A stretch of 32,759 bases of DNA from an uncultured bacterium (GTDB lineage Bacteria > Patescibacteriota > Minisyncoccia > Phycocordibacterales > GWA1-40-21): the NCBI GenBank assembly GCA_903831305.1, contig CAIKXE010000012.1, positions 1-32,759 on the forward strand, in the 5' to 3' direction. The translations under genes were made by a program, and so were the position numbers. How positions within the stretch are numbered: position 1 is the stretch's first letter; every line of letters begins with the position of its first letter. Below are positions 15,500 to 22,976 of this stretch, one piece after another. A model generated the notes under the pieces. The model was not told where the DNA came from, did not search any database, and was given only the letters and a program-made list of their open reading frames with translations.

Positions 15500-16114
15500 A
15501 TGGATGCTATAGACAAACTGACAGAAATATTTAAAGGCTTTCCGGGCATTGGGCCAAGGCAAGCCAAACGCTTTGTCTATTTTTTACTTACTAGAAATAA
15601 AACTTATATCACAGAATTTACTACCCTAGTAGAGGAATTACAAAAGGAAATTAAAATCTGCCCCGAATGTTTCCAATACTTTACTAGAAACAAGCTGACT
15701 ACTCCCCTTTGCGACATTTGCCAAAGTAAGAATCGTAATGAGAGCTCCCTGATGATTGTAGCGCGGGATATTGATCTAGAAAATATAGAAAAAAGTCATT
15801 GCTTTGATGGTAAATATTTTGTCTTGGGTGGCACCGTGCCGATATTAGATAAAAACCCAGAGAACAGAATTCATCTGAAAGAGCTTCTGGCGCTGATTGA
15901 AAGAAGATCAAATATAATAAAAGAAATCATTCTTGGCTTTAGCCTTAACCCTGAGAGTGAATACACCGCTCAATTTGTCACGGAAGCTCTCGTCCCCCTA
16001 ATCAGTAAATATAATCTAAAGGTCTCCCACTTGGGCCGTGGCCTATCCACCGGAACAGAACTAGAATACTCTGATGCGGACACTATCAAAAATGCTTTAA
16101 AAAATAGAGACTAG
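15500..16114 (+). CDS. recR: Recombination mediator RecR
   Basis: A 204-residue RecR that, with RecO (and RecF), loads RecA at gaps. Visible parts are the helix-hairpin-helix FPGIGPRQAKRFVYFLL (about 14-30), a four-cysteine zinc finger CPECFQYF...CDIC (about 54-75) and a Toprim domain with KYFVLGGTVPILDK. The C-terminal GRGLSTGTELEYSDADTIKNAL closely follows the RecR consensus. The usual Toprim Glu after strand 1 appears as Ala in IVARDIDL; RecR has no known topoisomerase activity, so this need not matter. The gene is monocistronic and is followed by the convergent sortase gene after 33 nt. Confidence 0.94.
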   Translation: MDAIDKLTEIFKGFPGIGPRQAKRFVYFLLTRNKTYITEFTTLVEELQKEIKICPECFQYFTRNKLTTPLCDICQSKNRNESSLMIVARDIDLENIEKSHCFDGKYFVLGGTVPILDKNPENRIHLKELLALIERRSNIIKEIILGFSLNPESEYTAQFVTEALVPLISKYNLKVSHLGRGLSTGTELEYSDADTIKNALKNRD

Positions 16115-16147
16115 TATAAGGACTAAATCTTGACACTAGTCATAAAT

Positions 16148-16738
16148 TTAAATAATAAAATCAGCTTCCACCACATATCGCTCACTTTTAGCGCCAAAAG
16201 TATTACAAGTAGAAAGAGTCAACATATTTTTACGGCTATTAAACTCTACCAGAGCTTTAGTCTGATCCACCAAGATAACCGAGGTGACTTTATACTGATA
16301 CACTTTATTTTTACTGAATACTTTTATGATATCCCCCGAACTTAAATTTTTCAAACCATTAAAGGCTTTATAAGCCTGATTATTCACCACCTTTATTCCA
16401 GTGCTATGAGCAAAGAGAAACATATTGCCACTACCCAAGAATCCCGAACCAGGATAACGCACAGCTCCTTGCTTTAGATATTCGTCCAAAGTAGCCACAT
16501 TAGTAGTGTTTGGATTAGAAACTGCTACATCCACATCTATTTTATCTATCACAATACGTATTGGTTTTTCCTCAATAACAGCCTCTCCCTGAGCCTTGTC
16601 CCACAGCGTTCGCAGAGAATCACCCTGATTCAGCTTTATAGACTCAGGCACTAGACCGGCGGAATATAACAAAATAAAAACCACTCCAAAAATGACAATA
16701 AAATACCAGATAAATTTAACTTGACTTTCTTTTAGCAT
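16148..16738 (-). CDS. Sortase (class D/E-like transpeptidase)
   Basis: A 196-residue membrane-anchored sortase with one TM helix at about 9-27. The eight-stranded beta-barrel is followed by the catalytic triad: His111 in FLFAHST, Cys178 in TLSTCNTFG and Arg187 in KSERYVV. The enzyme cleaves LPxTG-like sorting signals and joins surface proteins to the wall or to pilin subunits. I chose ATG 16738, where the -10 TATTAT lies 6 nt upstream; an upstream TTG is less likely. A candidate substrate with a VPYTG signal ends at 31577 in this window. The adjacent divergent CARDB protein carries no sorting signal. Confidence 0.93.
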   Translation of the reverse strand: MLKESQVKFIWYFIVIFGVVFILLYSAGLVPESIKLNQGDSLRTLWDKAQGEAVIEEKPIRIVIDKIDVDVAVSNPNTTNVATLDEYLKQGAVRYPGSGFLGSGNMFLFAHSTGIKVVNNQAYKAFNGLKNLSSGDIIKVFSKNKVYQYKVTSVILVDQTKALVEFNSRKNMLTLSTCNTFGAKSERYVVEADFII

Positions 16739-16807
16739 TATAGTATAATACAAGTATTAAGAAAAATAACAGCAAACACTTGTTAGTAATGATTATAACA
16801 TAAAAAT

Positions 16808-17551
16808 ATGGATAAAAAGGAAGAAAAAGGAATATTAAATAAAATTGCTAAACTGGGTTTAGAAAGGCTTCTTGCTGGTATTTTAATTTGCTTTATTGTT
16901 ATTATAATTTTACTCACAGTAACTTATCTTCCAAATCTTATGAATCAGATTTCCACTTCCATCTCGGGAGCTTTATATTCAGTGTTCCTACCAGCTAGCT
17001 CTACGCCTGAGACCATGGACCAAAAGACCGTCAGCTCTACTGAAGGTGAAGAAACAAACGTGACTAATAACTCAGCAGACTCGTCTACAAAAAATACTCC
17101 GGTAAACACCGTCATAACTGAAACCATCACAAACCCCGCCCTCTATTATGGTACCAGTAAGCCGGACTTGGCAATCCGTTTATTGCAGGTTGGTTTGATG
17201 ACGGACGGATCAGCGGCTCTAGTCAGTCAAAATCAATTCTTTCACAATGATATGGTCGGTATTAAATTTGTCATCAGAAATGATGGGGCTACGGTAACTG
17301 GTCCGTGGTATTTTACAGCTTTTTTGCCGTCCGCGAGCTCCCCAGTTTACACTTCAAATAATCAAGTATCTCTGAGGCCCGGTGAAAGCATTTTCTATAC
17401 CCTAGCCTTTACTGATCTGACAGATGAAAACATCGGCCAGATCAGGATTAATACGGACCCGCTAAACCAAGTGGGTGAAAGCAATGAAAGTAATAACACC
17501 TTAGTTTCAAATATTACTAACATAACTTATGACAATTGGACTGACAATTAA
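16808..17551 (+). CDS. Membrane-anchored protein with CARDB-like domain
   Basis: A 247-residue protein with a TM helix at about 20-43, a Ser/Thr-rich linker (about 60-105) and one immunoglobulin-like CARDB domain (about 115-235). The domain carries DLAIRLLQVG, VGIKFVIRNDGATVTGPWYF, LRPGESIFYTLAF and the family hallmark VGESNESNNTLV. CARDB domains are surface adhesion or spacer modules. No enzymatic region is present and the C-terminus lacks a sorting motif or TM, so the N-terminal helix anchors it. It is divergent from the sortase gene and convergent with the cyclophilin gene. Confidence 0.78.
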   Translation: MDKKEEKGILNKIAKLGLERLLAGILICFIVIIILLTVTYLPNLMNQISTSISGALYSVFLPASSTPETMDQKTVSSTEGEETNVTNNSADSSTKNTPVNTVITETITNPALYYGTSKPDLAIRLLQVGLMTDGSAALVSQNQFFHNDMVGIKFVIRNDGATVTGPWYFTAFLPSASSPVYTSNNQVSLRPGESIFYTLAFTDLTDENIGQIRINTDPLNQVGESNESNNTLVSNITNITYDNWTDN

Positions 17552-17553
17552 AC

Positions 17554-17572
17554 CACAGACATTTGCTCTGTG
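17554..17572. terminator. Small hairpin between convergent genes
   Basis: CACAGA (17554-17559) pairs with TCTGTG (17567-17572) around a 7-nt loop in the 34-nt gap between the CARDB gene and the cyclophilin gene. There is no good T-tract, so the terminator role is weak. Confidence 0.3.
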
Positions 17573-17585
17573 TAGTAGATTAAAC

Positions 17586-18203
17586 CTATTTCACACTAAT
17601 TTTAGTCACAATAACAGGAGTGGTCGGTAGGTTATTTGCACCAGTTTTAGTATTTTCTATTTTATCTACTGTCTCCATCCCAGAAATCACCCTACCAAAA
17701 ACGGTATGTTTGCCGACAAGCCATGGGGTCTCTGGCGCCGTAATAATGAAAAACTGGCTACCGTTTGTATCTGGACCGCTATTAGCCATAGCGAGCATCC
17801 CGCGAGTCATAGGCAGATCATTTGGTTCATCTGCAAATTCATAGCCCGGTCCTCCCCGGCCATACACACTGGTGTCTGCTCCCTTGGTATAAGGGTCCCC
17901 GCCTTGAATCATAAAATCTTTTATCACCCGATGAAACTTGGTATTATCATAAAAGCCACCCTTGGCTAGTTTGACAAAATTTTCTACGGTCACTGGTGCT
18001 CGGTCCGGATAAAGCTCTATATCAATATTTCCCAAGCTGGTTTCAATAGTCACATTTTCTTTATTTTCAATCATATTTTTTACAGTTTTAACTTCAATAT
18101 TTTGCTTACTCGGGCCACTCTTAGTGGCTACCCCCAGAAGTAAAACAATGATAATAATAATTATAATATATAAAATTGCTCCTGGATTAATAATCTTCTT
18201 CAT
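17586..18203 (-). CDS. Membrane-anchored cyclophilin-type peptidyl-prolyl isomerase
   Basis: A 205-residue protein with an N-terminal TM helix (about 8-26, very Ile-rich) and a full cyclophilin domain from about 50: [38 protein letters not shown] (catalytic Arg), [15 protein letters not shown] and [11 protein letters not shown]. It catalyses proline isomerisation during folding of exported proteins on the outer face of the membrane. It is the last gene of a dsbA-like/hpf/ppi operon (9 nt after hpf). With the thioredoxin-like protein it forms an extracytoplasmic folding pair. Confidence 0.92.
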   Translation of the reverse strand: MKKIINPGAILYIIIIIIIVLLLGVATKSGPSKQNIEVKTVKNMIENKENVTIETSLGNIDIELYPDRAPVTVENFVKLAKGGFYDNTKFHRVIKDFMIQGGDPYTKGADTSVYGRGGPGYEFADEPNDLPMTRGMLAMANSGPDTNGSQFFIITAPETPWLVGKHTVFGRVISGMETVDKIENTKTGANNLPTTPVIVTKISVK

Positions 18204-18212
18204 AAATATTTA

Positions 18213-18584
18213 TTAATTCTTAATGGAAAGGTTCTTAGTAATATTTTTGACCTTGGCTCCCCCGCGTCGCACCTTACTCACTTTTTTATCTTTTGTCACT
18301 TGAAGCTCACGAACCATCTCATCTTTGGCTATATCTATGGCTGCATAAATATCCCCCATCTCTGCCTCCGCTCGCAGGCTCTTGCCCGGCATCTGGAGAT
18401 TTATTTCCGCTCGAAAGACATCACCACTTTTATGATGACGGGAGATCATGCCGAGCTCCACATCACACATCACACTTTCATCCTTTTTACTTAAGAACTT
18501 TTCTAAATAGGCGAGCTTTTTATACAAATAATCTTTGATTTCCGCGGTAATATTCATATTCGTCCCTTTTTCATTTATTCGCAT
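18213..18584 (-). CDS. hpf: Ribosome hibernation-promoting factor, short type
   Basis: A 123-residue S30AE/HPF-RaiA family protein, which binds the decoding centre and silences idle ribosomes. The fold is visible as MNITAEIKDYLYKKLAYLEKFL, VELGMISRHHKSGDVFRAEINLQMPGKSLRAEAE and DIYAAIDIAKDEMVREL, followed by a basic tail (KDKKVSKVRRGGAK). The C-terminal dimerisation domain of long HPF is absent. It lies between the DsbA-like and cyclophilin genes with 13- and 9-nt gaps. Its place within an envelope-protein operon probably reflects compaction rather than function. Confidence 0.88.
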   Translation of the reverse strand: MRINEKGTNMNITAEIKDYLYKKLAYLEKFLSKKDESVMCDVELGMISRHHKSGDVFRAEINLQMPGKSLRAEAEMGDIYAAIDIAKDEMVRELQVTKDKKVSKVRRGGAKVKNITKNLSIKN

Positions 18585-18597
18585 AATAATTATGAAT

Positions 18598-19293
18598 TTA
18601 TTTTAATAAAGTATCAATCAGCTGTTTCACTTGAGCGTAAGGCAAAGCACCATTGATAGAGGTATTACCACCCTTGGAAATAACCACGCTCCATGGTGTA
18701 CCACTACCACCTGTCAATTGAGCATTCTGTAGATCCACCTCAATCTTAGAGTTATATTTACCACTGACCAAACAAGTATTAAACTTGGCAACATCAAGCC
18801 CCACAAAGGCGGCAATTTTAGGTAGTTCGGCTGGGTCTAAACCGTTGTTTGTCGGGGTGACAGCATATATCCGATCAGTATATTCCCAGAACTTTTCATT
18901 ACCACCGATTTCGGCCGCACACTCTAAAGCCACAGATTCGTTGCGCGCTTTGGAATGTAGCTGATCAAGCGGTGAGTGCCTATACACCCAGGCCACTTTT
19001 CCATCCTTACCATATTCGTTCATAATCTGCTTCATGGTCTCATGGAAACGACCACAAAAAGGACACTCAGTGTCAGAATACTCCACCACAATAACCGGAG
19101 CGTTTGGGTTACCACGGATATGATCATCGGCTGACACCGGGCGAACCTGATCTAAGCCTGAGACCGGTTTTACCGGGGTGATGGGCGCAGCCACCTTCTT
19201 ACCATCACTAAAATACATAGCTCCGGCAATGATGATACCCGCAAGCACAATAGCGATAGGGGTAGAAAAATTTGATTTAGTTTCTGTTTGCAT
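18598..19293 (-). CDS. DsbA-like thiol-disulfide oxidoreductase, membrane-anchored
   Basis: The 231-residue protein has one TM helix at about 11-28, a Pro-rich linker (KKVAAPITPVKPVSG), and a thioredoxin/DsbA fold with active site ECPFCGRFH (Cys77 and Cys80). An alpha-helical insert (RNESVALECAAEIGG) and the cis-Pro segment GGSGTPWSVV near the C-terminus follow. This is the family often annotated as Thioredoxin_4/DsbA. It would introduce or exchange disulfides in exported proteins. Cysteine-containing exported proteins in this window include the third VirB2-like protein, both pseudopilins and the repeat-rich surface protein. It is the first gene of the dsbA-like/hpf/ppi operon. Confidence 0.9.
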   Translation of the reverse strand: MQTETKSNFSTPIAIVLAGIIIAGAMYFSDGKKVAAPITPVKPVSGLDQVRPVSADDHIRGNPNAPVIVVEYSDTECPFCGRFHETMKQIMNEYGKDGKVAWVYRHSPLDQLHSKARNESVALECAAEIGGNEKFWEYTDRIYAVTPTNNGLDPAELPKIAAFVGLDVAKFNTCLVSGKYNSKIEVDLQNAQLTGGSGTPWSVVISKGGNTSINGALPYAQVKQLIDTLLK

Positions 19294-19324
19294 TATATTT
19301 TTTTAAATTATTTTTAATAAAGCC

Positions 19325-19352
19325 AGTATACCATAATAAAATTATCAATCAA
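19325..19352 (-). promoter_or_regulatory. Promoter of the dsbA-like/hpf/ppi operon
   Basis: Minus-strand TTGATT (19347-19352), a 16-nt spacer and TATACT (19325-19330). The -35 overlaps the last codons of the carboxypeptidase gene. The ATG is at 19293, so this transcript has a leader of about 25-30 AT-rich nt without a Shine-Dalgarno sequence. Confidence 0.6.
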
Positions 19353-20250
19353 AAAATACACCTAAATAATTATTTATCACTCGCTGATCCAGGTCATAGA
19401 AATATTTATTTTCGCGGTGGAGCTTGTTAGCTAAATCCACCCCCACAAAACGCCAATGCCAAGGTTCATAGACATAGTAGGAATTATTCTTAGGGTAGGA
19501 CAGAGCAAAACCATATTTATAAGCATTGTCCTTGAGCCAGGTAAAGGCTTCTGTTTGATCAAAGGTGATATTATCATCCTTGAGTACGGTGGTCGTAAAG
19601 TCCACGGTGGTCCCGAGTTGGTGCTCCGAGTAACCCTGATCCGCCGAAAACTGGTTAGCTGTACCAGCCCCATAAATCACCTGGTAGGTAGATTTCAAAC
19701 TGGCCTGGGTACCAAAGGAGCGGTAAGCGGAAATCACTCGTAGATCTATATCGTCAGCAAAAGCATCTTTAAACATTTTATCTAGATAAGGGTAAACCAA
19801 ACCATGCATATCTAAATTATCACTTTTACCATAAGTATATTTACTTGGAATAGAAGTGATCTCCGATGGCTCATAATGCTCATTTAAGAAAAAAACTTTA
19901 GAATACTTTTGCAGAAGCTGAGTATCAGTTTTGCTTAGCTTGTCTAGGGCTACAGCGGTATCTGCCACTTGCTCCACTTGATCAGCTAAGGCTTCGTTCT
20001 TAACCAGCTCCGTCTGAACCACATTATTCAAAAGATTATTCTGAGAAACAATATTTTTAATTTGTTCTTGCAAAGTAAATACCTGAGTATCCGTAGTGGA
20101 GGCTAAGGCTAAAATTTGCTGATCAACTTGCTTGACTAGATCATAGCGCCGCATCTCCCCATAAGTGATGATAAGTAAAACCAAGACTAAAATACTAACT
20201 AATAACCACCTATTGTCCTTTACAAAGGCCTTTTTAATAAAATTTTGCAT
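19345..20250 (-). CDS. VanY-type D-alanyl-D-alanine carboxypeptidase (M15B) with coiled-coil stalk
   Basis: A 301-residue peptidase with a TM helix at about 15-30 and a predicted coiled coil from about 34 to 115 (heptads of Leu, Ile and Val in LVKQVDQQILAL and onward). The M15B zinc domain follows. Metal and catalytic residues are present: RVISAYRSFGTQ, SEHQLGTTVDF (His210, Asp217) and YEPWHWRFVG (Glu262, His265). It trims the terminal D-Ala of peptidoglycan stems, which agrees with the mreB and murA genes nearby. The promoter has TATAAT 6 nt before ATG. It is divergent from dnaB. Confidence 0.92.
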   Translation of the reverse strand: MQNFIKKAFVKDNRWLLVSILVLVLLIITYGEMRRYDLVKQVDQQILALASTTDTQVFTLQEQIKNIVSQNNLLNNVVQTELVKNEALADQVEQVADTAVALDKLSKTDTQLLQKYSKVFFLNEHYEPSEITSIPSKYTYGKSDNLDMHGLVYPYLDKMFKDAFADDIDLRVISAYRSFGTQASLKSTYQVIYGAGTANQFSADQGYSEHQLGTTVDFTTTVLKDDNITFDQTEAFTWLKDNAYKYGFALSYPKNNSYYVYEPWHWRFVGVDLANKLHRENKYFYDLDQRVINNYLGVFFD

Positions 20251-20256
20251 AAAGAC

Positions 20257-20340
20257 ATTATAGCATTTTTCTTCTCCACTGCCTATTCACAGTATATACC
20301 CTTTTATGGTTTGTGGTTTAAAATTTAATTATGCTAGAAT
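20257..20340. promoter_or_regulatory. Divergent leaderless promoters of vanY-like gene and dnaB
   Basis: Minus strand: TGCTATAAT extended -10 (TATAAT 20257-20262), then 6 nt and the ATG at 20250. Plus strand: TTGTGG (20311-20316), 18-nt spacer, TAGAAT (20335-20340), then 7 nt and the dnaB ATG at 20348. Confidence 0.6.
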
Positions 20341-20347
20341 ACCTCAC

Positions 20348-21742
20348 ATGAATACCAATATTAAAAAATCTGTCACCCGAATTCCACCAAATAATATTGA
20401 TTCGGAGCGCGCACTTCTGGGCTCCATCATGCTTCGGCCAGAAGCCATCCACGAGATTATGGATATCATCCGAGCCGATGCTTTTTATGCAGAAAAACAT
20501 CGGATTATTTTTCAATCTATGAGTGAGCTTTTTACCAAGAATGAACCGATTGATTTATTGACCCTTTCTGCCCGCCTAACAGAAAAAAACCAAAATGATC
20601 AGGTCGGCGGAACTAATTATTTGACCGAGCTCGTAAACCTCGTCCCCTCTTCCGCCAATGCTGAGCATTATGCCGAGATAGTCCAGAAAAAATATGTGAT
20701 GCGCCAGTTGATTGAAGCGTCTGAACATATTTCCTTGCTGGGATATGAAGAAGCTGAGGATTTAAGCACCCTGCTTGATCTGGCGGAGAAAAAGATTTAT
20801 GAAGTGACCCAAGGGAAAACCTCCAATAAATTTGTAGAGCTAAAAGACATTTTAGAGGAAGCCTGGGAGCGCGCGGACAAACTACATAAAAGCAAAGATG
20901 AAATCCGAGGTATTCCGACCGGCTTTCGGGATTTGGATGCCAAACTGTCTGGTTTGCAAAAATCAGATTTGATTATTCTTGCCGCTAGGCCTTCCATGGG
21001 TAAAACTTCCTTAGCTCTGGATATTGCCCGTCAAGCTGCTATCAAACATAATATACCAGTGGCGATTTTTTCCTTGGAAATGTCCAGCCAACAACTAGTG
21101 GACAGGATGATCGCCGCGGAAGCACGAGTGGATGCTTGGAAACTACGTACGGGTGGACTCAAGCTGGACAGTGAATTTGACCGCATCCGAGATTCGCTCG
21201 ATGTCCTATCCAAAGCCCCGATCTTTGTAGATGATCAGCCGGCTAATAATATTTTGAAAATGCGTGGGGTGGTTCGTCGCCTCAAGAATGAAAAAGGGAT
21301 AGGTCTCGTGGTGGTGGATTACTTACAACTGATGGCTCCCGTGCAGAGCAAAAATAATGATAATTTAGTTCAGCAAATCACAGAGATTTCTCGCTCACTA
21401 AAACATTTGGCTCGTGAATTTGATGTGCCGGTACTTGCCCTCTCTCAGCTCTCCCGTGCCGTGGAGCAACGCGGAGGCAAGCCCAGACTGTCAGACTTGC
21501 GTGATTCTGGATCCATTGAGCAGGATGCTGATGTGGTGATGTTTATCCACCGTGAGGACAAATATAAGGATGAGAGTGAAAAAAATAATATTGCGGAGAT
21601 TATGATAGAAAAGCATCGTAATGGCCCTACTGGTTCCGTCCAGCTATACTTTGACCAAACCAAAACCAGCTTTATGGATTTGGATAGAAATTCTGAATTT
21701 AAAGACTTTGAAGGAGCTGATAAAGGTGGCGGAGCATTCTAA
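20348..21742 (+). CDS. dnaB: Replicative DNA helicase DnaB
   Basis: A 464-residue RecA-fold helicase that unwinds DNA at the fork. The N-terminal DnaB domain begins PPNNIDSERALLGSIML. The linker helix and the C-terminal motor follow, with Walker A AARPSMGKTSLAL, Walker B GLVVVDYLQLM, then LSQLSRAVEQRGGKPRLSDLRDSG and EQDADVVMFIHRED. All are intact and no intein is present. I chose ATG 20348 because the -10 is 7 nt upstream and the sequence then begins with the usual short basic N-terminus. An upstream in-frame start would lie inside the promoter. Its loader is not visible here, which makes the altered PriA upstream of interest. Confidence 0.95.
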   Translation: MNTNIKKSVTRIPPNNIDSERALLGSIMLRPEAIHEIMDIIRADAFYAEKHRIIFQSMSELFTKNEPIDLLTLSARLTEKNQNDQVGGTNYLTELVNLVPSSANAEHYAEIVQKKYVMRQLIEASEHISLLGYEEAEDLSTLLDLAEKKIYEVTQGKTSNKFVELKDILEEAWERADKLHKSKDEIRGIPTGFRDLDAKLSGLQKSDLIILAARPSMGKTSLALDIARQAAIKHNIPVAIFSLEMSSQQLVDRMIAAEARVDAWKLRTGGLKLDSEFDRIRDSLDVLSKAPIFVDDQPANNILKMRGVVRRLKNEKGIGLVVVDYLQLMAPVQSKNNDNLVQQITEISRSLKHLAREFDVPVLALSQLSRAVEQRGGKPRLSDLRDSGSIEQDADVVMFIHREDKYKDESEKNNIAEIMIEKHRNGPTGSVQLYFDQTKTSFMDLDRNSEFKDFEGADKGGGAF

Positions 21743-21751
21743 ATTTAAAAA

Positions 21752-22909
21752 CTAATCCTCCAAACAACGCACCGAGAAACCAGAATTTTTACCAACCGTA
21801 TACCGGCCTACCGTGGCAAAACTCAAGGACAAATCCCTCCTCCAGGCATTTGAACTCAACTCAGACGATGTCCACATGCGCGTAACCAAACCCAATTCCA
21901 TAAAGGAACCATCGGTCCAGTAGCGGCCAGCTAAAAGGCCCTGAAAACCAGAAGTACCACAGGGAGTCCGGCCACCGCACAGGCCGGTATCCTTAAGCTG
22001 ATCACCCACCCTTGGTATAAGGCCACGCTCATTATTAGAGTCATCCGCACAAAGGTTTGGCTCACTACCACGGTCAGTACACATGCCTAATGCTACCTCT
22101 AGTGTTTTGTATTCCTCGTCAGTAGGAACGTGCCAACCAGTAAGACAAATACCTTGGGCTCCGGCGGTGGTTACATAATTCATCATCTCGTCCCACTGGT
22201 AGAGACCACCATAAGTGGTACAGTTAGCTTCCGAGTTATCATAACAATATTTTTCAATAACTGAGTTGTCTGTTTGAGTGGTGACGCCGGTGACTAAAGT
22301 ACCCACGTTTAGATTCTGTTGCATCCAACATTGAGTACCAATAAGGACGGTGGTGTAGGTTTTAGAGTCACGGGTATCAGTGAGAGTAGAGCCACAAACA
22401 AATGGTATAACGACGTTACCCAAAGACACAGTATCATTTGATTCCGCTTGGCCAGCATACAGAGCAATCTTGTTGGCTGTATCTTTCATCACACTATATT
22501 TAGTGGAACTAGCGGTAGACTGTGGATCAGTGGGTATAGCGACTAGATAGGTAGGGACAAGATATGAGAGATCCGCCAAACCAACACAGCTGAGACTATG
22601 GCCGGTGGTAGTAGCACCAGTATTACAGATTTCCGTCAGCGTAGAGGTGACAGAAACTGGGTAGCGGGAGTTATCAATATAATACTGATAGAGAGCTTTG
22701 TTTATCTCCGCTAAATTGCTTTTACGCTGGGTATTACGGACACTAGCCAGTTGCCTGTTCGGGTTAATAGCTAAAATGACGATACCGGCCAGGACGGCAA
22801 TGATACCGATGACGAGGAGGATTTCAAGTAATGTAAACCCGCTCACTAAGTTTTTTCTAGAAGTTAGTGTGTGGTTAAAACCTCTACCCCTTTTAGCCTT
22901 CGTTATCAT
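21752..22909 (-). CDS. Type IV pseudopilin with C-terminal FISUMP domain
   Basis: About 385 residues. A prepilin leader ends VSG before FTLLEILLVIG, followed by the hydrophobic helix and a pseudopilin head nearly identical in layout to that of the gene at 14066-15175 (RNTQRKSNLAEINKALYQYYIDN and onward, to about residue 145). The C-terminal half matches the FISUMP/Fib_succ_major layout: VCGSTLTDTRDSKTY, IGTQCWMQQNLN, GGLYQWDEMMNY, GICLTGWHVPTDEEYKTLE and GFSVRCLED. This is a disulfide-rich surface domain found on many secreted proteins. I chose ATG 22909, 10 nt after a TATAAT; longer versions read into the promoter. It is convergent with dnaB (9-nt gap) and divergent from dnaE. Confidence 0.85.
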   Translation of the reverse strand: MITKAKRGRGFNHTLTSRKNLVSGFTLLEILLVIGIIAVLAGIVILAINPNRQLASVRNTQRKSNLAEINKALYQYYIDNSRYPVSVTSTLTEICNTGATTTGHSLSCVGLADLSYLVPTYLVAIPTDPQSTASSTKYSVMKDTANKIALYAGQAESNDTVSLGNVVIPFVCGSTLTDTRDSKTYTTVLIGTQCWMQQNLNVGTLVTGVTTQTDNSVIEKYCYDNSEANCTTYGGLYQWDEMMNYVTTAGAQGICLTGWHVPTDEEYKTLEVALGMCTDRGSEPNLCADDSNNERGLIPRVGDQLKDTGLCGGRTPCGTSGFQGLLAGRYWTDGSFMELGLVTRMWTSSELSSNAWRRDLSLSFATVGRYTVGKNSGFSVRCLED

Positions 22910-22919
22910 AATACTAGAT

Positions 22920-22970
22920 ATTATAGCAAAAAGAATTTTGTTAGCAAAATCCCAATGGATAAAGTATAAT
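22920..22970. promoter_or_regulatory. Divergent promoters of FISUMP pseudopilin and dnaE with shared inverted repeat
   Basis: Minus strand: TTGCTA (22942-22947), 16-nt spacer, TATAAT (22920-22925), 10 nt to ATG. Plus strand: TATAAT (22965-22970), then exactly 6 nt to the dnaE ATG at 22977; the best -35 is TTAGCA (22941-22946, 18-nt spacer). Both -35 regions fall in the inverted repeat ATTTTG-TTAG-CAAAAT (22935-22950), so the two genes may compete or share a regulator (inference). Confidence 0.6.
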
Positions 22971-22976
22971 ACCGCC

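Noticed and set aside
16110-16141. GACTAGT/ACTAGTC inverted repeat between recR and the sortase gene
   Set aside because: Only 7 bp with a long loop and no T-tract; too weak to call a terminator.
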